DNA from: Chloroflexota bacterium
Lineage (GTDB): Bacteria > Chloroflexota > Anaerolineae > Aggregatilineales > Phototrophicaceae
Length of the DNA stretch: 64,000 nucleotides
Direction of reading: 5' to 3'
NCBI GenBank assembly: GCA_020161935.1
Contig: JAIUNI010000003.1
Coordinates: 596,097 to 660,096, forward strand
Made by a program: the position numbers and the translations under genes. Below are positions 59,450 through 64,000 of the stretch, piece by piece. A model generated the notes under the pieces. That model worked only from the letters and a program-made list of their open reading frames with translations, did not search any database and had not been told where the DNA came from. Every line of letters starts with the position of its first letter. Position 1 is the stretch's first letter.

Positions 59450-60037
59450 CTACTCGTCGGTCTTTTGCAGCGAGGCGGCGACCGCTTCGAACTGGTTTTG
59501 TGCGCCGTAGGCCACGACGCTGATGACCCGCCCGTTGACGAGGGAGTACATCATGCGGGCTGTACCACCCAAAGTGCCGTTAATGGTGTAATAGTAGGCA
59601 GTTGAACCATCGGCAGCAGTGCGGGTTTCCTCGTTCGTGATGACCGCCATACCGCTGTCTACATCGGCTTGCAGGGCGGCGCGGGCGGTATCGAGGGTGT
59701 CATCTACGCTGAAAAAGTTGATGTCCATTTTAGTTTGCCCGTCAGGAACCGTACCGCGATTGTCGATATTGAAGGATGCGATGGAGTAACTGTAGATCAA
59801 CGCGCCCTCGGTGTTTGGCTCGACGATTGACCAGCCAGTCGGGTAGTCGAAGGCGATACCGGACGTTTCATCCACATGGGTGGTCATGGGTACGGCGGGT
59901 TCGGGCGTACCAGCGGGACTCGTCGCGAAACCGGTAAAGTTTTCGACCGGCGGGGTGATGGTGGCGATGTCGGACATATCCGGCGTGCAGCCGACAATCA
60001 ACAAGACGGCGGCGATCAAGGTGAGTTTCAGCTTCAT
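59450..60037 (-). CDS. Lipoprotein, paralogue of the gene at 60125
   Basis: A 195-residue protein with GAGG before ATG 60037. The signal peptide ends at the lipobox LLIVGC near residue 17. A Thr/Pro spacer leads to a PsbP-like globular domain: MTTHVDETSGIAFDYPTGWS, YSYSIASFNIDN and a final VVAYGAQNQFEAVAASL. These parallel the gene at 60125 (MTTQVDEFSGVAFDYPTGWT; VVAYGEGDHFEDVVNSLR). A tandem duplication is evident. Function unknown, surface-attached. Confidence 0.8.
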   Translation of the reverse strand: MKLKLTLIAAVLLIVGCTPDMSDIATITPPVENFTGFATSPAGTPEPAVPMTTHVDETSGIAFDYPTGWSIVEPNTEGALIYSYSIASFNIDNRGTVPDGQTKMDINFFSVDDTLDTARAALQADVDSGMAVITNEETRTAADGSTAYYYTINGTLGGTARMMYSLVNGRVISVVAYGAQNQFEAVAASLQKTDE

Positions 60038-60060
60038 ATCCAGACCTCAAAATGGGCAGC

Positions 60061-60086
60061 AAAAAGGGCGAGTGTGGCTCGCCCTT
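60061..60086 (-). terminator. Terminator between the paralogous lipoprotein genes
   Basis: On the minus strand AAGGGCGAG (60086-60078) pairs with CTCGCCCTT (60072-60064), then TTT. It ends the transcript of 60125 before the gene at 59450, so the two paralogues are expressed separately. Confidence 0.8.
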
Positions 60087-60124
60087 AGGGTACAACATCC
60101 GCTGTGAGGTGTATATGATGATCG

Positions 60125-60712
60125 TCACGCCACGCGGAGGGAGTTCACCACATCCTCAAAATGGTCACCTTCACCATAGGCGACGACGCTGACAGTATGC
60201 CCGTTGACGGTGGTTTGCAGCAGGTAACCGGTTCCTTCAAACATGCCCTGAATTTCATAGTAGTAGGCTTTTGCACCGTCCGGCATGGTGCGCGACTGCT
60301 CTTTGAGGATTTTTCCGGTGCCGTTCGAGACTTCCGACTGGAGGTTGCCCCGAATACTTTCGAGCGTTTCATCCTCGGCGTGGAAGTTGACCTGAATGAC
60401 GGTTTCACCATCCGGTACGCCCTGATCGCTTTTCGACTGTACGGCGGAAGGGTTCAAAAAGTCGAACGAGCCGAGGGAATAGCTGTAAGCGACGGCGGGT
60501 TGAGCAGGCGGCGGCGAAACTGTCCATCCGGTCGGGTAGTCGAACGCCACACCTGAAAACTCATCGACCTGCGTGGTCATCGGGACACTGCTCGAACTGC
60601 TGGCGGACGCGGTGGTAGGTTCAACCTGAGCGGTCGGTGTTCCGGTAGGGTTCAGGTTGCAAGCGGCGATGGAGAGAGCGGTTAGAACGAGTAAACCAAT
60701 CGATGTTTTCAT
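60125..60712 (-). CDS. Lipoprotein, paralogue of the gene at 59450
   Basis: ATG 60712 is chosen because the signal peptide MKTSIGLLVLTALSIAAC then begins directly, with lipobox SIAAC near residue 18. The 195-residue protein has a Ser/Thr/Pro spacer and the same PsbP-like domain as 59450 (VPDGETVIQVNFHAEDETLE; YYYEIQGMFEGTGYL). Function unknown. The two are the same length, supporting recent duplication with substantial later divergence. Confidence 0.8.
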   Translation of the reverse strand: MKTSIGLLVLTALSIAACNLNPTGTPTAQVEPTTASASSSSSVPMTTQVDEFSGVAFDYPTGWTVSPPPAQPAVAYSYSLGSFDFLNPSAVQSKSDQGVPDGETVIQVNFHAEDETLESIRGNLQSEVSNGTGKILKEQSRTMPDGAKAYYYEIQGMFEGTGYLLQTTVNGHTVSVVAYGEGDHFEDVVNSLRVA

Positions 60713-60860
60713 GCGCTTACCTCGAATAACTTGGTAACTGGGAGGCGACATGAGATCGCATACCTTACACAACAGATTACCTTTTATTCGATGTTATGGT
60801 TTACGCTGTTTGCCCACGCCTGACCTGTGGGTGGCCTACGATGGAGAATGCTTTATAACG

Positions 60861-61295
60861 TTATCCGGCTGTATTTAATTCTAGAATGCTTAGAAAATGC
60901 GAGACATTGACGATTTCTGTTGTGTAGTGGGCTTTTAAGACCAGTAAATCATTATCTTCACTGACCAAGTAATCTGCCTGAGATACTTTTGCACAAGCCA
61001 AAAATGCATCATCTTTAGGATCACGACAGCGTGCTTCTAAGTCTTCATGGGTTATACGAACGCGAGGTAAAAGTCGAATACGGGATGTCATGTATTCAAT
61101 AAGTTCATCAGAAATTTGTGGGAATTTACTACGGACTTTGGAACGTGTGAGAACATCTAAGATCTCCGCTTCAATTTCATCGCACATATAAAGTTGGTAA
61201 TGTTCATCCCATTCGAAAAGTAATCGACCACATGCTGAGCGTGAATTTATGAGCGCACGAAGGAATATCTGCGTGTCGAAAACAACTTTATGCAT
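60861..61295 (-). CDS. PIN-domain toxin
   Basis: ATG 61295 overlaps the antitoxin stop by 8 bp. The 144-residue protein has the PIN-fold acidic residues: D7 in KVVFDTQIFLRAL, E in CDEIEAEILDVL, and the C-terminal DPKDDAFLACAKVSQADYLV and SEDNDLL. PIN toxins are Mg2+-dependent RNases, often cutting tRNA or mRNA. It is in the putative-toxin PIN_3 style rather than classical VapC. Paired with the gene at 61288. Confidence 0.85.
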   Translation of the reverse strand: MHKVVFDTQIFLRALINSRSACGRLLFEWDEHYQLYMCDEIEAEILDVLTRSKVRSKFPQISDELIEYMTSRIRLLPRVRITHEDLEARCRDPKDDAFLACAKVSQADYLVSEDNDLLVLKAHYTTEIVNVSHFLSILELNTAG

Positions 61296-61542
61296 TGTGA
61301 TTATGTCGCACGTCGTCAATCGCTTCGTCAATTAGCGCATCAATATCTTTCTCTGACAGTCCACTTTGATCAACAGCTTCACGTATAGGAGCAAACGCCT
61401 CGTACATCTCTTTTAATGGGCGTGAAGATAGGCGCTGTTCTTTAAAACGCAAATATTCTACGAAGCCTTGTAACTCTGTTAGGCTATCGGGCGAAAGCTG
61501 CTCAATCTCATTTTGAAGCAAACGAAAATCAACGGTTGTCAT
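61288..61542 (-). CDS. Antitoxin partner of the PIN toxin
   Basis: ATG 61542 (GAGAAG upstream) gives an 84-residue protein: MTTVDFRLLQNEIEQLSPDS then LQGFVEYLRFKEQRL and a C-terminal helix SEKDIDALIDEAIDDVRHNH. Its stop overlaps the toxin start by 8 bp, the usual antitoxin-first arrangement. The N-terminal half resembles DUF2281-type antitoxin folds. The upstream extension to 61755 runs antisense to the dehydrogenase gene and is rejected. Confidence 0.75.
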   Translation of the reverse strand: MTTVDFRLLQNEIEQLSPDSLTELQGFVEYLRFKEQRLSSRPLKEMYEAFAPIREAVDQSGLSEKDIDALIDEAIDDVRHNHNA

Positions 61543-61611
61543 GAATACTTCTCGACAATTCCATTTAGCACTTACTCTTATTATAGTGAAAAACTTTGAC
61601 CTGTGTGAAAT

Positions 61612-61640
61612 AAAAACGGATGCGACTAAGGCATCCGTTT
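61612..61640 (-). terminator. Terminator of the acyl-CoA dehydrogenase gene
   Basis: On the minus strand AAACGGATGC (61640-61631) pairs with GCATCCGTTT (61623-61614), followed by TTATTTC. It lies 24 nt after the stop. Confidence 0.8.
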
Positions 61641-61663
61641 CATGGTTAGACTGTTGTTGCTTC

Positions 61664-62881
61664 TTACGCCAGTTCCGGCTCGTTTTGCCAGTATTCGGCA
61701 TCATAAGCGGGGAGTTCGCAGCGCAGCGGCTTGTCCTCGCGGAAGCCGAAGGCATAGTCGGCCTGCATGAGCTGGTGAATTTCGCTCGTGCCTTCGTAGA
61801 TCACGCCGCCCTTGCTGTTCCGCAGGTAGCGTTCGACCGGATACTCATCGCTGAAGCCGTACGCGCCATGTACCTGAACGGCTTCGAGGGCGGCCTGAAC
61901 GCTGTGGTCGGTGGCATACCACTTGGCGACGCTGGTTTCGCGGGTGTTGCGGATACCCTGATTTTTCAGCCAGCCGACGCGCATGTTGAGCAAGAAGGCT
62001 GCGTCATACCACTGCTGCATGAAGGCGATCTTCTGCTTGACGAGCTGGTGTTGGGAAATCGGCACGCCGAAGGTGACACGCTGTTCGGCATACTTGATAC
62101 TCTCTTCGAGGCAGGCGCGGATGAGGCCGGTGGCACCCGAACCGACGGTGTAGCGACCGTTATCGAGGCAGGACATGGCGATCTTGAAGCCTTCGCCTTC
62201 TTCACCGAGGCGGTTGGCAGCGGTCAGTTCGACATCCTCACACTTGACCCAACCGGTCGAACCGGCGCGGACACCGAGCTTCCCATGAATATCGCCGGTG
62301 GTGACACCCGGCATATCGCTGGTGACGATGAAGGCGGTGATGCCCTTCGCGCCCTGTGACGGGTCGGTCTTGGCGAAGTACAGGAAGTGGTGAGCTTTGC
62401 TGGCGAGGCTGATCCACATCTTCTCACCATTGAGGATGTACTTATCACCGACCTTTTTAGCGGTCGAGTTCATGTTTTGCACATCACTACCGATGCCGGG
62501 TTCGGTGAGGCAGAAGGCGGCGTACTTCTCACCTTTGGCCTGTGGAGTGAGGAAGTGCTGTTTCTGTTCTTCGGTTCCCCACTGGAGCAAGGCCATGCTG
62601 TTCAAGCCCATGTGGACGGACATGACCACGCGCAGGGTGGTATCGGCGCGTTCAAGCTCCTCGCAGACGAGGCCGAGCGTAACGTAGTCGAAGCCTTGAC
62701 CACCGTAGCGCACGGGGATGTTGATACCGAGGATGCCGAGTTCAGCCATGCGGGGCAGGAAGGCGGGGTTCATCTCCTGCTTACGATCCCACTCGCCAAT
62801 GACGGGGATCACCTCTTTTTGGGCGAAGTCCCGTACCATTTTGCGTGCTTGAAGTTGTTCTTCGTTCAGCGAAAAATCCAT
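61664..62881 (-). CDS. Acyl-CoA dehydrogenase
   Basis: ATG 62881 is preferred (AAAGGG 7 nt upstream). The 405-residue protein has all domains: N-terminal MDFSLNEEQLQARKMVRDFA; middle FAD region CLTEPGIGSDVQNMN and WISLASKAHH; C-terminal VQVHGAYGFSDEYPVERYLR; and the catalytic-base region VIYEGTSEIHQLMQA (Glu of the YEGT motif). It oxidises acyl-CoA to enoyl-CoA, passing electrons to ETF. The C-terminus is extended by about 20 residues. Chain-length specificity unknown. Single gene. Confidence 0.95.
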   Translation of the reverse strand: MDFSLNEEQLQARKMVRDFAQKEVIPVIGEWDRKQEMNPAFLPRMAELGILGINIPVRYGGQGFDYVTLGLVCEELERADTTLRVVMSVHMGLNSMALLQWGTEEQKQHFLTPQAKGEKYAAFCLTEPGIGSDVQNMNSTAKKVGDKYILNGEKMWISLASKAHHFLYFAKTDPSQGAKGITAFIVTSDMPGVTTGDIHGKLGVRAGSTGWVKCEDVELTAANRLGEEGEGFKIAMSCLDNGRYTVGSGATGLIRACLEESIKYAEQRVTFGVPISQHQLVKQKIAFMQQWYDAAFLLNMRVGWLKNQGIRNTRETSVAKWYATDHSVQAALEAVQVHGAYGFSDEYPVERYLRNSKGGVIYEGTSEIHQLMQADYAFGFREDKPLRCELPAYDAEYWQNEPELA

Positions 62882-63002
62882 CTTGAAACCCTTTGTACTC
62901 ATTCTGCTAAAGAAACTAAATGCTTATAAACAGCCTGAAAAAAAGCACTTTTCCGTGTATTATACCACTCGCTTTAACCCACTTATCAGGCGAGGTTTAC
63001 CT

Positions 63003-63533
63003 GTGACGGCTATCTCTATTCCCGACGTGTTGATTACCACCTACCTTGAGATGACGGATGTGGGGCAGTTTCGGCCAGAGTACATCGAGCATGCTCAGTT
63101 GGAAATGGTGCGGTTGGGGCGACCGGATGTGGCGTTTTACCGATTTCTGTATAAAGAGGTTGGTTGGGATTGGCGCTGGCGTGACCGACTGATTATCCCT
63201 GAGAGCGAGTTAGAGGCGGCGATTTCCCAACCAGAGGTGAGCATCTACGTACCGTATGTGGAGGGTGTACCGGCGGGTTATGTGGAACTGGCTCGGCAGG
63301 GCGAGGCGACCGAGGTGGCGTACTTTGGTTTACGGGCGGGTTATATGGGCTTCGGGTTGGGCAAGCACCTGCTGAGTTATGGTATCCAACGGGCATGGGA
63401 TGACGGGGCGAAGCGGTTGTGGGTGCATACCTGCAACCTTGACGGACCCTATGCGATCCCGAACTACACCAAGCGCGGGTTCAGTGTTTATAAGACGGAA
63501 GAAGAACCAATGCCGGAGCGGTATCGGGCTTAA
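63003..63533 (+). CDS. GNAT family N-acetyltransferase
   Basis: GTG 63003 is chosen, with GCGAGG upstream; the longer frame overlaps the dehydrogenase gene start. The 176-residue protein has the GNAT core near residues 100-160: AYFGLRAGYMGFGLGKHLLS (acetyl-CoA pyrophosphate loop, G-x-G-x-G-K) and AIPNYTKRGFSVYKTE. A beta-strand and YVPYVEGVPAGYVELAR precede it. Substrate unknown. It is divergent from the dehydrogenase gene. Confidence 0.85.
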   Translation: MTAISIPDVLITTYLEMTDVGQFRPEYIEHAQLEMVRLGRPDVAFYRFLYKEVGWDWRWRDRLIIPESELEAAISQPEVSIYVPYVEGVPAGYVELARQGEATEVAYFGLRAGYMGFGLGKHLLSYGIQRAWDDGAKRLWVHTCNLDGPYAIPNYTKRGFSVYKTEEEPMPERYRA

Positions 63534-63910
63534 GATTTTTGATGCGGGAACTTCATAGACCTTTTTATGCCGGTGTTGGCGACACTATGCCATTTCATGG
63601 CGAAAACAGCTTTGATTATTGGCGACAATGGCGAAAATGCTGTTGATTCGGCGACTGTCTCGGCTGAAATCGCGGTAATTATGGCAAAAGGACTGCCGCC
63701 GCCAAGATTGCCAATCAGCAGTTTTAAGTCGCAAGTGACACGTTTCAAGTTTCCAGAAAAAGCAGAGAAATACAGTTTAACCGCCAAGTCGCCAAGAACG
63801 CCAAGGAAATACAAAGCGATTGTGCATATTTACACGCTCATTGTAGAACAAGTGTTTGATCTGTGTCAAGCGACGACAAATTTGTGCAAATAAGGAGAAA
63901 AAGACGGGAA
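63534..63910. other. Gene-free spacer with degenerate repeat words
   Basis: Contains AGTTTTAAGTCGCAAGTGAC and CGCCAAGTCGCCAAGAACGC words like those at 36577-36905. The GTTTGAT-rich open frames on either strand cover these words and lack an RBS. No terminator with a clear stem was found. Confidence 0.45.
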
Positions 63911-63975
63911 ACCAATGGTTCAAGTGGGATACTGTGAGGTATCGAGCAAACGGTATTCCTCAGGAGACCATTGGT
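63911..63975. repeat. Inverted repeats directly before an edge-truncated gene
   Basis: ACCAATGGT (63911-63919) and ACCATTGGT (63967-63975) are exact inverted repeats. Inside them, GATACtgtgagGTATC (63929-63944) is a second 5-bp palindrome. The last repeat ends immediately before ATG 63976. It may be an operator or translation-control element. Confidence 0.5.
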
Positions 63976-64000
63976 ATGAAACAGTATAGCATTTCCTCAG
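63976..64000 (+). CDS. Possible gene start cut by the window edge
   Basis: ATG 63976 with AGGAG (63962-63966) 9 nt upstream and eight codons (MKQYSISS) before the window ends. The well-placed RBS and the preceding palindromes support a real start, but nothing about the product can be said. Confidence 0.4.

Noticed and set aside
63567..63893. 108-codon open frame near the right edge
   Set aside because: Made of spacer repeat words shared with 36577-36905; no RBS or domain.

Overview
The window looks like chromosome of a member of the Chloroflexota, most likely an Anaerolineae-like lineage. This is inferred from the overall style: moderately high GC, secreted proteins with Thr/Pro-rich linkers, a cysteine-free ribosomal protein S4, SHOCT and Uma2 proteins, and gene-free stretches full of short palindromic repeats. 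No rRNA operon, tRNA, CRISPR array, prophage or intact insertion sequence was recognised. A complete succinate dehydrogenase operon and an acyl-CoA dehydrogenase point to a respiratory, probably aerobic heterotroph.

Layout. 1-8.4 kb: edge-truncated CNNM/HlyC-type membrane protein, GNAT acetyltransferase, membrane-anchored FGE-fold protein, DinB-like protein, and a minus-strand group of PHP phosphoesterase and two glycosyltransferases. 8.5-14 kb: alpha/beta hydrolase, then a probable envelope or redox regulon (DUF4405 b-type membrane protein, small membrane protein, secreted repeat protein) followed by a two-component system; two of its promoters carry near-identical upstream blocks. 14-20 kb: Uma2, deoxyribosyltransferase, FAD oxidoreductase plus Nudix pair, membrane-tethered helix-turn-helix protein, class III aminotransferase, then a repeat-rich gene desert. 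20-31 kb: small regulators and VOC proteins, a 1055-residue membrane protein, cupin, DinB, rpsD, an AadA-like nucleotidyltransferase, SHOCT and SH3 proteins.

31-39 kb: an adenylate-forming-enzyme fragment, then sdhC(D fused)-sdhA-small membrane gene-sdhB, then two small membrane proteins and a TetR regulator with three matching operator palindromes. 39-48 kb: small zinc ribbon, FMN-type stress protein, lipoprotein, an AT-rich island carrying a NotI-family restriction endonuclease with a D12-class adenine methyltransferase and a DUF433 protein, then guaA and an S9 peptidase. 48-57 kb: xpt, small proteins, an orphan ABC ATPase with a HEAT protein, two inverted MITEs, a trans-3-hydroxyproline dehydratase-type enzyme and a large surface protein with seven Ig-like repeats. 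57-64 kb: SGNH hydrolase, a deleted Uma2 pseudogene, two paralogous lipoproteins, a PIN toxin-antitoxin pair, acyl-CoA dehydrogenase and a GNAT protein.

The main unexpected structure is in the spacers. There are three copies of a roughly 150-180 bp MITE, each with a perfect 8-bp target duplication. There is a set of hairpins with different stems but a shared GTAG foot (REP-like). A third repeat family has a terminal stem that covaries between copies. These, together with the NotI-type island, the fused SdhC-SdhD anchor and the duplicated promoter blocks, are the observations most worth following up. All functional assignments come from reading motifs; no database search was run.
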